DNA of 7,253 nt, from NCBI GenBank assembly GCA_945957305.1, contig CAMFLN010000139.1:1-7253 (forward strand). The letters run 5' to 3'. Positions 1 to 6,053 of the stretch are shown here, piece by piece. The notes below the pieces were generated by a model, which did not search any database, was not told where the DNA came from, and saw only the letters and a list, made by a program, of their open reading frames with translations. This DNA comes from an uncultured Planctomycetaceae bacterium (GTDB lineage Bacteria > Planctomycetota > Planctomycetia > Pirellulales > JACPPG01). The number at the start of each line of letters is the position of its first letter. Position 1 is the stretch's first letter. Position numbers and translations under genes: made by a program.

Positions 1-131
1 AGGTCGAGCGAGTGCACACGCAGAACCGCAAGGGCAAGGCGCGGCGTTCGCGCTTTCGCTCGGGTCGCACCAAGGACTGGAAGAAGGCCATCGTGACGCT
101 CAATGAAGAGCATCGCATCGAGTTCTTCTAA
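1..131 (+). CDS. rplW: Large-subunit ribosomal protein L23 (uL23), 3' end only
   Basis: The last 42 codons of an open frame enter from the left edge (frame beginning at base 3) and stop at TAA 129–131. The translated tail runs from VERVHTQNRKGKARR through GRTKDWKKAIVTL to IEFF, which is the typical L23 C-terminus: the basic NRKGK loop, then the GR-T-K--KKA-VTL strand. L23 binds domain III of 23S rRNA at the exit of the polypeptide tunnel, where it docks trigger factor and SRP. Its place immediately before rplB is the canonical S10-operon order. The 5' part, including the trigger-factor docking residues, is outside the window. Confidence 0.93.
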   Translation, partial: VERVHTQNRKGKARRSRFRSGRTKDWKKAIVTLNEEHRIEFF

Positions 132-220
132 ACCGGTTCCTGGTCGAGGGGCGATCGCTGCGGCGAGAAACAAGATTAAAGTGAATTTTCGACGCGGCGT
201 GAGTAAGTGCCGCTGATTAT

Positions 221-229
221 GGGGAAAGG
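221..229 (+). promoter_or_regulatory. Shine–Dalgarno of rplB that points to a start near 233–238
   Basis: GGGGAAAGG lies 6 nt before the AGG codon at 236 and 3 nt before ATC 233. The spacing to 236 is what one would expect if that codon were ATG. GTG 287 has no comparable purine tract in front of it. An out-of-frame ATG (219–221) overlaps this tract and opens only a four-codon frame (MGKG, stop at 231–233). Confidence 0.55.
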
Positions 230-232
230 CTG

Positions 233-1093
233 ATCAGGGGCCTGCGACGATACAAGCCGACCACTGCGGGGCGCCGCGGCGCCTCGGTGAGTGATTTTGC
301 CGAGCTGACCAAGGGCTATCAGCCCGAGAAGAACTTGTTGCGCCCCAAGGTGAAGACCGGCGGCCGCAACAATCAGGGTAAGGTCACGGCACGGCATCGT
401 GGTGGTGGTCACAAGCAGCAGTACCGCTTGATTGATTTTCGTCGCAACAAGGACGGCGTTCCGGCCCGCGTTGATTCGGTGCAATACGACCCGAACCGCA
501 GTGCCCGCATCGCCCTGTTGCACTATGTCGACGGCGAGAAGCGTTACATTCTGGCGCCGAACGGCCTGAAGCAAGGGGACTTGATTCAGAGCGGGCCGGA
601 TGCTCCTCCGTCGGTGGGCAACTGTCTGCCGATGAAGAATATTCCGCTGGGTATGACGATCCATAACATCGAGCTTCGTCCCGGTTGCGGCGGTGTGTTG
701 TGCCGCTCGGCGGGCACGAGTGCGGTGTTGGCGGCTCGCGACGCGGACTGGGTTCAGTTGACGTTGCCGAGCGGTGAAATTCGTCGTATTCCGGCTGATT
801 GCCGCGCAACCGTCGGTGCGACCGGCAATCCGGACCACATGAATGTGGTGCTCGGCAAGGCGGGGCGCAAGCGTTGGATGGGACGCCGGCCGCATGTCCG
901 TGGTACCGCGATGAACCCGATCGATCATCCGCACGGTGGTGGTGAAGGCCGCACCAAGGGTGGTCGTCACCCGGTGAGCCCGACGGGCAAGTCGGCCAAG
1001 GGAGGCGGAACTCGCAAGTCACGCAAGGCGTCGAACTCGGCGATTGTGCGTCGTCGCAAGTCGCGCCGTTATGGACAGCTCAAGTTGTATTAA
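233..1093 (+). CDS. rplB: Large-subunit ribosomal protein L2 (uL2), non-standard start
   Basis: L2 is a primary 23S rRNA binder needed for subunit association and for the peptidyl-transferase region. The frame contains the OB-fold half ([21 protein letters not shown], then [11 protein letters not shown]) and the SH3-like half ([30 protein letters not shown]). It ends with [14 protein letters not shown], holding the conserved histidine region (E. coli His229), and a basic tail stopping at TAA 1091–1093. The first standard start is GTG 287, but the conserved N-terminus [16 protein letters not shown] is encoded in frame just upstream (239–286), so a start at 287 would be a truncation. No ATG, GTG or TTG exists in frame between the TGA at 200 and 287. 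Only CTG 230, ATC 233 and CTG 242 could serve. Where the family normally has ATG before Gly, the codon is AGG (236–238). I place the start provisionally at ATC 233. Identity is certain; the start is not. Counted from the expected Met position the protein is 285 residues, normal for L2. Confidence 0.95.
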   Translation: MRGLRRYKPTTAGRRGASVSDFAELTKGYQPEKNLLRPKVKTGGRNNQGKVTARHRGGGHKQQYRLIDFRRNKDGVPARVDSVQYDPNRSARIALLHYVDGEKRYILAPNGLKQGDLIQSGPDAPPSVGNCLPMKNIPLGMTIHNIELRPGCGGVLCRSAGTSAVLAARDADWVQLTLPSGEIRRIPADCRATVGATGNPDHMNVVLGKAGRKRWMGRRPHVRGTAMNPIDHPHGGGEGRTKGGRHPVSPTGKSAKGGGTRKSRKASNSAIVRRRKSRRYGQLKLY

Positions 1094-1168
1094 TCGGCAC
1101 GAGATTTTGCGGAAAGCTTTTAGCTGGGATCTACTTGACCGGCCCGAGCAGGGCGGAGCCAAAGAGCG

Positions 1169-1453
1169 ATGGGAAGATCACTTAAAAAGGGACCGTTCGT
1201 CAACGCCAAACTGTTCCAGAAAGTGGAGCGGATGGAGGCGTCGGGCGGCAAGCAGCCAATCAAGACCTGGGCTCGCGCCTGCACGATCGTGCCGGAGTTT
1301 GTCGGCCACACGTTCATGGTGCACAACGGCAAGTTGCACCTGAAAGTGTTCGTGACCGAAGACATGGTGGGACACAAGCTGGGGGAATTTGCTCCGACTC
1401 GCACGTTCCGCGGCCACGGCGGCAAGGCCAAGAAGGCTGGTCCAGGCGGCTAA
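1169..1453 (+). CDS. rpsS: Small-subunit ribosomal protein S19 (uS19)
   Basis: A 94-residue product, the usual S19 length. It begins [11 protein letters not shown] and carries the family signatures [22 protein letters not shown] and [25 protein letters not shown]19 sits in the head of the 30S subunit with S13 and binds the 3' domain of 16S rRNA. The ATG is preceded by GGAG (1155–1158), 10 nt away. It follows rplB after a 75-bp spacer and precedes rplV, the standard order. The C-terminal tail is lysine/glycine rich, as expected for the segment that reaches toward the decoding site. Nothing is missing. Confidence 0.97.
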   Translation: MGRSLKKGPFVNAKLFQKVERMEASGGKQPIKTWARACTIVPEFVGHTFMVHNGKLHLKVFVTEDMVGHKLGEFAPTRTFRGHGGKAKKAGPGG

Positions 1454-1530
1454 ACCAACGCGTGCCGCGCACGGTGGCTGACTGGCCGCCCGCGGCAGAC
1501 AGATATCAACGAGATTGAAGGTACGAAATC

Positions 1531-1881
1531 ATGGCCTATGAAGCGACGCATCGATTCGCCCGCATTAGCGCCCGCAAGGTGCGACCGATCGCGGACTTGA
1601 TTCGCGGCAAGCACGCTGACGAGGCGCTCGATATTTTGAAGTACATGCCGCACCGTGGTGCGCGGCTGTTGGAGAAGGTGTTGAAGAGTGCCCTGGGTAA
1701 CGCCGAAGATCGCCGCGCTCCGAACGTGCAGAACCTGGTCGTGGTCGATGCACGCGTCGACGGCGGGCCGATGTTCAAGCGCGTCCGGCCACGTGCCCGC
1801 GGTATGGCGTTCATGGTCAAGCGGCGGATGGCGCACATCCACATCAAGGTGGCTGACCTGTACGCGACGGCGGAGTCCTAG
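1531..1881 (+). CDS. rplV: Large-subunit ribosomal protein L22 (uL22)
   Basis: A 116-residue product, near the 110 of E. coli. The globular part shows RISARKVRPIADLIRGK (11–27) and the LLEKVLKSALGNAED helix (46–60). The long β-hairpin that lines the exit tunnel is GPMFKRVRPRARGMAF (79–94). Without gaps it matches E. coli numbering here: M-x-KR at 81–84, P87, R88, A89, G91. E. coli Arg92 is Met92 here, and the usual KRTSHI after the hairpin is KRRMAHI (97–103). L22 contacts all 23S rRNA domains and forms the tunnel constriction with L4. SD GAAGG (1517–1521) lies 9 nt before the ATG. It sits 77 bp after rpsS and 91 bp before rpsC. Confidence 0.97.
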   Translation: MAYEATHRFARISARKVRPIADLIRGKHADEALDILKYMPHRGARLLEKVLKSALGNAEDRRAPNVQNLVVVDARVDGGPMFKRVRPRARGMAFMVKRRMAHIHIKVADLYATAES

Positions 1882-1972
1882 GACCGCAGAAAGTCAAACG
1901 TTCACGAGCCCGCGATCGCTAGTAACAAACAACGATTCGAATCTCGCTCCCGCATAGCACAGACGAGAAGTT

Positions 1973-2671
1973 ATGGGTCAGAAGGTAAATCCGGTCGGTT
2001 TTCGCACCGGCATCATGATTGGCTGGAAGAGCCGGTGGTACGCGTCGAAGCGTGAATTCGGCGAACTTTTGGTCGAGGACCAGAAGATCCGCAAGTTCAT
2101 CAAGGACAAGTATCGCTATGCCGGACTCCCCAAGATCGAAATCGAGCGCACCCGCGACGAAGTCAAGGTCGTGATGTTCGCCGCTCGCCCGGGCATTATC
2201 ATCGGCCGCAAGGGTCAAGAGGTCGAACGTTTGCAGGCCGAGTTGCAAGAGCTCGTCGGCCGCCGCATCAACATCAAGATCGAGGAAATTGCCCGGCCTG
2301 AAATTCAGGCCCAGCTCGTGGCCGAAGACATTGCCGAGCAATTGGCCAAGCGGGCCAGTTTCCGTCGCACGATGAAGCGGGCGATGGAGCAAACGATGGA
2401 AGCCGGCGCCAAGGGAATCAAGATTCAACTTGCGGGCCGGCTGGGCGGATCCGAAATGGCCCGCCGCGAAAAGCAAAGTGCCGGTTCGATCCCGCTCTCC
2501 ACGCTGCGAGCGAAGATCGACTACGGTTTTACAGAAGCCAAGACCGCACAGGGACACATTGGCGTCCAGGTGTGGGTCAACCAGGGTGTTTATCAAGAGG
2601 ACGAAATCCATGGCGCTGATGCCCAAGAGGGTCAAGCACCGAAAAAGCCAAAGAGGACGTATAAAAGGTAA
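1973..2671 (+). CDS. rpsC: Small-subunit ribosomal protein S3 (uS3)
   Basis: A 232-residue product, the same size class as E. coli S3 (233). It starts MGQKVNPVGFRTGI, a hallmark N-terminus. The KH RNA-binding domain has GIIIGRKG at residues 74–81. The C-terminal domain follows with GIKIQLAGRLGGSEMARRE and GHIGVQVWV. S3 lies at the mRNA entry channel in the 30S head with S4 and S5 and contributes to mRNA unwinding. The final, basic, low-complexity tail (about residues 214–232, ending KKPKRTYKR) overlaps rplP in another frame for 62 nt. The SD is weak: GAGAAG (1965–1970) lies only 2 nt before the ATG. The 91-bp leader is AT-richer than the genes and has no strong hairpin that I can see. Confidence 0.97.
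   Translation: MGQKVNPVGFRTGIMIGWKSRWYASKREFGELLVEDQKIRKFIKDKYRYAGLPKIEIERTRDEVKVVMFAARPGIIIGRKGQEVERLQAELQELVGRRINIKIEEIARPEIQAQLVAEDIAEQLAKRASFRRTMKRAMEQTMEAGAKGIKIQLAGRLGGSEMARREKQSAGSIPLSTLRAKIDYGFTEAKTAQGHIGVQVWVNQGVYQEDEIHGADAQEGQAPKKPKRTYKR
2595..2601 (+). promoter_or_regulatory. Shine–Dalgarno of rplP inside rpsC
   Basis: AAGAGGA lies inside the rpsC coding sequence, 8 nt before ATG 2610. It supports the short L16 start rather than the longer open frame beginning at 2430. Ribosomes finishing S3 would pass over it, consistent with coupled or competing initiation. Confidence 0.7.
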
Positions 2672-3026
2672 CGCCACGCGCGGCAACCGCGTCGTCTTTG
2701 GGGAATATGGCCTGCAGACGACACAAGGCGGTTGGATTCCGGCGGCCACGCTGGAAGCCGGCCGTATCGCCGCCCAGCAATACCTGCGTACCGAAGGACG
2801 TTTGTTCGTCCGCGCGTTTCCTCACAAGCCCATTACCTCGATCCCGCTCGAAACCCGCATGGGTAAGGGTAAGGGTGAGCCGGAGTATTGGGCCGCGGTG
2901 GTGAAGCCCGGCAACATTTTGTACGAGATCTCGGGCGTGAGCGAAGAGGCCGCACGGCTGTGCTTCCGTCGTTTGGCGCACAAGATGCCGGTGCGTGTGC
3001 GCTTGATCAAGCGACGTCCGATCTAG
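2610..3026 (+). CDS. rplP: Large-subunit ribosomal protein L16 (uL16)
   Basis: The open frame extends back to an earlier ATG, but the family N-terminus MALMPKRVKHRKSQRGRIKG begins at ATG 2610, giving 138 residues (E. coli 136). That start has SD AAGAGGA (2595–2601) at 8 nt. ATG 2619 is a second possibility (MPKRVKHRK). Motifs include FGEYGLQ, the basic RLFVRAFPHKPIT strand, RMGKGKGEPEYW and GVSEEAARLCFRRLAHKMP. Arg83 aligns with E. coli Arg81, the residue hydroxylated by YcfD there; whether it is modified here is unknown. L16 binds near the A-site and the GTPase-associated region of the 50S and is a late assembly protein. It starts inside the end of rpsC, so translation is probably coupled. 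Confidence 0.96.
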   Translation: MALMPKRVKHRKSQRGRIKGNATRGNRVVFGEYGLQTTQGGWIPAATLEAGRIAAQQYLRTEGRLFVRAFPHKPITSIPLETRMGKGKGEPEYWAAVVKPGNILYEISGVSEEAARLCFRRLAHKMPVRVRLIKRRPI

Positions 3027-3106
3027 GACGGTTTGATCTGAGATGCGTTGGAATAAATGGCAGTAGGTCCGAGAAGTTTAGGTCTGTCAGTTGAACGAGT
3101 GCGATC

Positions 3107-3313
3107 ATGAACAAAGCTTCTGAACTCCGCGAGATGAGCGACGAGCAATTGGGCATCACCCTGCGTGAGACCGCCGAGAACCTGTTCCGCTTGCGGATCA
3201 AGGCGCAGACGGAACGCTTGGACGCGCCCAGCGAGTTGCGCAAACACCGCCGTTTGATCGCTCGCGTGAAGACGATTCAAACTCAGCGGGCCAAGGCCGC
3301 GGCTGCGAAGTAA
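3107..3313 (+). CDS. rpmC: Large-subunit ribosomal protein L29 (uL29)
   Basis: A 68-residue, almost fully helical product ([46 protein letters not shown]). This is the typical two-long-helix L29 hairpin, with the family's R--R--IARVKT motif in the second helix and a lysine/alanine tail. L29 sits beside L23 at the tunnel exit and contributes to the chaperone/SRP docking platform. It is 80 bp after rplP and 104 bp before rpsQ, both unusually wide compared with E. coli. The SD before the ATG is poor (only GAG in ACGAGTGCG). Confidence 0.95.
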   Translation: MNKASELREMSDEQLGITLRETAENLFRLRIKAQTERLDAPSELRKHRRLIARVKTIQTQRAKAAAAK

Positions 3314-3417
3314 TCGACGGCTCAGGCGACGACAGCGACATAGAAGATCGCGATACAAGCGAATCAATTAAACAGTCAGAACGAAGCACACAGATAGTTA
3401 GTGAGGGGACTGGACGG

Positions 3418-3744
3418 ATGCCGAAAAAGACCGCCATTGGCATCGTAACGAGTGACAAGATGGCGAAGAGCCGTCGCGTGGAGATTCCGCGCTTGGTGAA
3501 GCACGCCCGTTACGGCAAATACTTGCGTCGCCGTACTGTGTGTCACGTTCACGACGAACAGGAAGAGTCGGCGATCGGCGACACGGTCGAGATCAGCGAA
3601 TGCCGTCCGCGCTCGCGCCTGAAGCGTTGGGAACTGGTGCGCGTCGTCAGCAAGAGCCAGGCGGTGGATATCGCCGCGATGCGGGCTGCCGCGAAGTTGG
3701 AAGCTGCCGGCGCCGCCGAGGGTGAAGCCGCGGCCGATGCCTAG
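3418..3744 (+). CDS. rpsQ: Small-subunit ribosomal protein S17 (uS17) with Ala-rich tail
   Basis: The product is 108 residues against about 84 in E. coli. The OB-fold core shows [62 protein letters not shown]17 is a primary 16S rRNA binder in the 5' domain. Beyond about residue 84 there is an extra alanine/glutamate-rich tail ([23 protein letters not shown]) that is not part of the core fold; its function is unknown. SD GAGGGG (3403–3408) lies 9 nt before the ATG. It is the last gene of the S10 operon in E. coli terms, and a 155-bp spacer follows. Confidence 0.96.
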   Translation: MPKKTAIGIVTSDKMAKSRRVEIPRLVKHARYGKYLRRRTVCHVHDEQEESAIGDTVEISECRPRSRLKRWELVRVVSKSQAVDIAAMRAAAKLEAAGAAEGEAAADA

Positions 3745-3899
3745 CGAATAAGACGCGGAGCGAATAAATCGAAGCCTAGTGAGCAAATCACGGTGTGGGG
3801 CGACGGATTGTGTTGGCAGGTGTGAGTTTGGTTTGGCCCGCAGCAGCCCCGACAGTTAAAGCAAACCGAATAGAATTTCAGCAGTAGGGTGTGTGATCC
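3745..3899 (+). other. Longest intergenic spacer, at the S10/spc junction
   Basis: No credible gene is seen. The spacer begins with a short direct repeat, GCGAATAA at 3744–3751 and 3760–3767. It contains a weak possible stem, GGTTTG (3830–3835) with CAAACC (3862–3867) across a 26-nt loop, and ends in the rplN ribosome-binding region (AGGG at 3886–3889). There is no stem followed by a T-run, so I see no intrinsic terminator. It stands where E. coli separates the S10 and spc transcription units. Confidence 0.6.
3849..3876 (+). promoter_or_regulatory. Possible σ70-type promoter before rplN
   Basis: CCGACA (3849–3854) and TAGAAT (3871–3876), 16 bp apart, match 4/6 and 5/6 of the σ70 consensus. 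The position corresponds to the E. coli spc promoter, which precedes L14. Against it: transcription would begin around 3883, leaving a leader of only about 17 nt with the SD at its very 5' end. A match this loose is also common by chance. Confidence 0.3.
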
Positions 3900-4268
3900 A
3901 TGATCCAGATGCAGACACGACTGAGCGTGGCGGATAACACCGGCGCCAAGGAGGTCACTTGCATCAAGGTGTTGGGGGGTTCGCGTCGTCGCACGGCGGG
4001 CCTGGGCGACATCGTGGTTTGCAGCGTGAAGACAGTCATCGCGGGCAGCGATGTGAAAAAGGGGGCCGTGGTCAAGGGAGTGATCGTCCGCTGCAAACAG
4101 CCGACTCGTCGCGCCGATGGCAGCTATGTCCGCTTTGATCGCAATGCCCTGGTGTTGATCGACAACGATAAGAACCCGCGCGGCACGCGCATCTTTGGCG
4201 CCGTGGCTCGTGAGCTGCGTGAGCGGAACTTCATGAAAATCGTCAGTCTGGCGGCCGAGGTGGTGTGA
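3900..4268 (+). CDS. rplN: Large-subunit ribosomal protein L14 (uL14)
   Basis: Exactly 122 residues, the standard L14 length. It starts [19 protein letters not shown] and contains [50 protein letters not shown] and [16 protein letters not shown], the family signatures in order. L14 forms part of bridge B8 with the 30S subunit and is the docking site of RsfS. It is the first gene of the spc part. Its TGA stop (4266–4268) shares one base with the rplX ATG, so the two are probably translationally coupled. AGGG (3886–3889) lies 10 nt before the ATG. Confidence 0.97.
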   Translation: MIQMQTRLSVADNTGAKEVTCIKVLGGSRRRTAGLGDIVVCSVKTVIAGSDVKKGAVVKGVIVRCKQPTRRADGSYVRFDRNALVLIDNDKNPRGTRIFGAVARELRERNFMKIVSLAAEVV

Positions 4269-4633
4269 TGCACATACGCGTGGGTGACACAGTCGAAGTG
4301 ATCTGCGGCGACGGTCGTGGCCAGCAGTCGAAGGTTTTGTCCGTTGATCACCAGGCCGGCAAGGCAGTGGTCGAGGGAGTGAACCGCGTCTACAAGCACA
4401 TGCGCCGCAGCCAGCGAAACCCGCAAGGGGGCCGCCTCTCGAAAGAGATGCCGGTGCAGATCTCGAACGTGATGCTGGTATGTCCGGCGTGCAACCAGGC
4501 GACCCGGACGGGTGCCCGGCGCGTGACGGATGGCAGCAAAGAACGTTTTTGCAAGAAGTGCGGCGCGGGCGCGGGGCAAATTGCCCCCTCGCCAAGCAAG
4601 CGTAGTCAGAAACAAGGCGCGAAGAGCAAGTAG
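4268..4633 (+). CDS. rplX: Large-subunit ribosomal protein L24 (uL24) with zinc ribbon
   Basis: The start is ATG 4268, in a TGATG overlap with rplN. A GTG at 4265 is also in frame but adds only one residue. GAGG (4257–4260) is 7 nt upstream. The 121-residue product has the KOW motif (VGDTVEVICGDGRGQQSKVLSVD, about residues 5–27), then VEGVNRVYKHMR and PVQISNVMLVCP. The C-terminal half carries CPAC (72–75) and CKKC (95–98), a Cys4 zinc-ribbon arrangement absent from E. coli L24 but present in many other bacteria. L24 is an assembly initiator that binds the 5' end of 23S rRNA. The tail past residue 100 is lysine/serine rich. Confidence 0.96.
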   Translation: MHIRVGDTVEVICGDGRGQQSKVLSVDHQAGKAVVEGVNRVYKHMRRSQRNPQGGRLSKEMPVQISNVMLVCPACNQATRTGARRVTDGSKERFCKKCGAGAGQIAPSPSKRSQKQGAKSK

Positions 4634-4653
4634 CGTCAGGAGTCGAGAGAACC

Positions 4654-5292
4654 ATGTCTGCCGCCAAGAAGAAAGCACCAGAAGCCGAAAGCCAGGGGGC
4701 GTCCTCGGGACCCGCCGTGCCGCCGCGATTGCGCACGCGGTACGAGCAAGAGGTCCTGCCGGCGCTGGCCAAGTCGCTGCAGCGAAAGAATCGGCTGTCG
4801 CTGCCGAAAATGCAGAAGATCGTGGTCAACATGGGCGTGGGAGCCGCGATTTCCGAGAAGAAGCATCTCGAGGAAGCGGTTTCCGCGATCACCCAGATCA
4901 CCGGGCAAAAGCCGCTGGTGACCAAGAGCCGCGTCGCGATCTCGGGCTTCAAGTTGCGCGAGAACATGGACATCGGTTGCAAGGTCACGTTGCGTGGCAA
5001 TCGCATGTACGAGTTCTTGGATCGCTTGATCTCGCTGGCCCTGCCGCGCGTGCGCGACTTCCGTGGGTTGAATCCCAATGCTTTCGACGGCCATGGCAAC
5101 TACAGCCTGGGCTTGTCCGAGCAGTTGGTTTTCCCGGAATTGAATCCTGACAAGTACACCCGCGTGCAAGGGATGAACGTGACGATCGTCACGTCGACCG
5201 ACAGCAACGACGAGGCCCGCGAGTTGTTGCGCGGCATGGGTCTGCCGTTCAAGCAAGAAGAAAAGAAAGAAGGCAAGGCGGGCGCCGCCTAA
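4654..5292 (+). CDS. rplE: Large-subunit ribosomal protein L5 (uL5) with extended ends
   Basis: The product has 212 residues against about 179 in E. coli. The core begins near residue 25 (PRLRTRYEQEVLPAL). It contains LPKMQKIVVNMGVG, the LVTKSRVAISGFKLRENMDIGCKVTLRG strand–loop, FLDRLISLALPRVRDFRGL and GNYSLGLSEQLVFPE. About 23 extra N-terminal residues (Lys/Ala/Ser/Pro rich) and a short Lys/Glu/Ala tail are additions. L5 binds 5S rRNA with L18 and contacts P-site tRNA and S13 in the 30S head. SD AGGAG (4638–4642) lies 11 nt before the ATG, and no internal start matches better, so the extension is taken as real. The gap to rplX is 20 bp. Confidence 0.96.
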   Translation: MSAAKKKAPEAESQGASSGPAVPPRLRTRYEQEVLPALAKSLQRKNRLSLPKMQKIVVNMGVGAAISEKKHLEEAVSAITQITGQKPLVTKSRVAISGFKLRENMDIGCKVTLRGNRMYEFLDRLISLALPRVRDFRGLNPNAFDGHGNYSLGLSEQLVFPELNPDKYTRVQGMNVTIVTSTDSNDEARELLRGMGLPFKQEEKKEGKAGAA

Positions 5293-5352
5293 AGGGCGCA
5301 GCGTCTGTCTTTGTGAGATAAGCGGATACAAAGTTACGAATCGCCGAAACGT

Positions 5353-5382
5353 ACTGGATTACGCAACGAACTGGATCACGCA
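5353..5382 (+). repeat. Near-tandem 13-bp repeat ending in the rpsN start codon
   Basis: ACTGGATTACGCA (5353–5365) and ACTGGATCACGCA (5370–5382) differ at one position, with a 17-bp period. The last A of the second copy is the first base of the rpsN ATG. In the first copy ACG stands where the second has ATG. The repeat looks like a small duplication of the initiation region. Confidence 0.7.
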
Positions 5383-5567
5383 TGGCAAGTAAGTCGAAAA
5401 TCGCCAAAGCTCAACGGGTGCCGAAGTTCTCGACGCGTCGCGAGTCGCGGTGCCGGATCTGCGGTCGTCCGCGTGCGGTGTATCGCAAGTTTGGCATCTG
5501 CCGGATTTGTCTGCGGAACTTGGCTGACCAGGGGTTGATTCCCGGTCTGAAAAAGGCGAGCTGGTAA
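5382..5567 (+). CDS. rpsN: Small-subunit ribosomal protein S14, zinc-binding type (uS14)
   Basis: A 61-residue short-form S14. CRIC (24–27) and CRIC (40–43) give the Cys4 zinc site of the C+ type; the longer 100-residue E. coli form lacks these cysteines. The C-terminus [15 protein letters not shown] is the family's 16S-binding end. S14 sits in the 30S head near S3, S10 and S19. There is no strong SD: only GGAT, part of the duplicated segment, lies in front of the ATG. It follows rplE by 89 bp and precedes rpsH by 16 bp. Confidence 0.97.
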   Translation: MASKSKIAKAQRVPKFSTRRESRCRICGRPRAVYRKFGICRICLRNLADQGLIPGLKKASW

Positions 5568-5583
5568 AGGGATCTCAACGACT

Positions 5584-5979
5584 ATGATGACCGACCCTAT
5601 CGCCGACATGTTGACCCGTATCCGCAACGCCGTGCGCGTTGAACGGCCCGTGGTCGAAATGCCGCTGTCGAAGGTGAAGCGCGGACTCGCGGAAGTGCTC
5701 AAGCGCGAGGGCTACATCTGGGACTTCGAAGAATTGGACGAGCAGCCCGGCAAGCAGCTGCGGTTGCATTTGAAATACGGTCCCAACGGAGAGATGGTCA
5801 TTCGCCATATCAAGCGAGTGAGCAAGCCCGGCCGCCGCATTTACAGCGGTGCGACCAGCCTGCGCCCGGTGCTCAACGGTTTGGGAATTTCGATCATCAG
5901 CACCAGCCGTGGTGTGATCAGCGATCGTGAAGCACGGCAGCGCAACCTCGGCGGCGAGGTCTTGTGCGAGCTGTGGTAA
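5584..5979 (+). CDS. rpsH: Small-subunit ribosomal protein S8 (uS8)
   Basis: A 131-residue product of normal length. It starts MMTDPIADMLTRIRNAVRV, where either of two adjacent ATGs (5584, 5587) could be used. The C-terminal RNA-binding signature STSRGVISDREARQRNLGGEVLCELW is intact. S8 is a primary 16S rRNA binder at helix 21 and, in E. coli, the translational repressor of the spc operon by binding the rplE message. No equivalent site could be identified here by eye. SD AAGGGA (5567–5572) overlaps the rpsN stop and lies 11 nt before the ATG, so the two genes are probably coupled. Confidence 0.97.
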   Translation: MMTDPIADMLTRIRNAVRVERPVVEMPLSKVKRGLAEVLKREGYIWDFEELDEQPGKQLRLHLKYGPNGEMVIRHIKRVSKPGRRIYSGATSLRPVLNGLGISIISTSRGVISDREARQRNLGGEVLCELW

Positions 5980-6053
5980 CGCCCGTCGCCGGTTGATCGC
6001 CGGGACCGCAACACCCATAACGCATAGCTAGACGTTCATAAAGGCACGACATC

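Noticed and set aside
219..233. Four-codon frame MGKG before rplB as a leader peptide
   Set aside because: It has no SD of its own and overlaps the rplB SD; it is kept only as one possible explanation of the start problem.
287..289. GTG 287 as the true rplB start
   Set aside because: It would remove 16 conserved N-terminal residues encoded in frame just upstream and has no SD in front of it.
176..970. A 264-residue open frame on the minus strand opposite rplB
   Set aside because: It is a shadow of the L2 coding sequence, with no family motif in its translation and no need for a second gene here.
1901..1924. GCGATCGC palindrome in the rplV–rpsC spacer, also present at 150–157
   Set aside because: Two copies of an 8-bp palindrome are not enough to claim a site in GC-rich DNA.
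2430..2609. A longer L16 starting at ATG 2430
   Set aside because: The extra 60 residues are the out-of-frame reading of rpsC, and the family N-terminus and a good SD mark ATG 2610.
3830..3867. GGTTTG/CAAACC stem after rpsQ as a terminator
   Set aside because: Six base pairs across a 26-nt loop without a T-run is too weak to call.
3741..5099. A 452-residue open frame on the minus strand across rplN, rplX and most of rplE
   Set aside because: It lies opposite three clearly identified ribosomal genes and has a low-complexity Arg/Ser/His-rich translation with no recognisable domain. It is explained by strong G/C third-position bias in the sense genes, which removes antisense stops.
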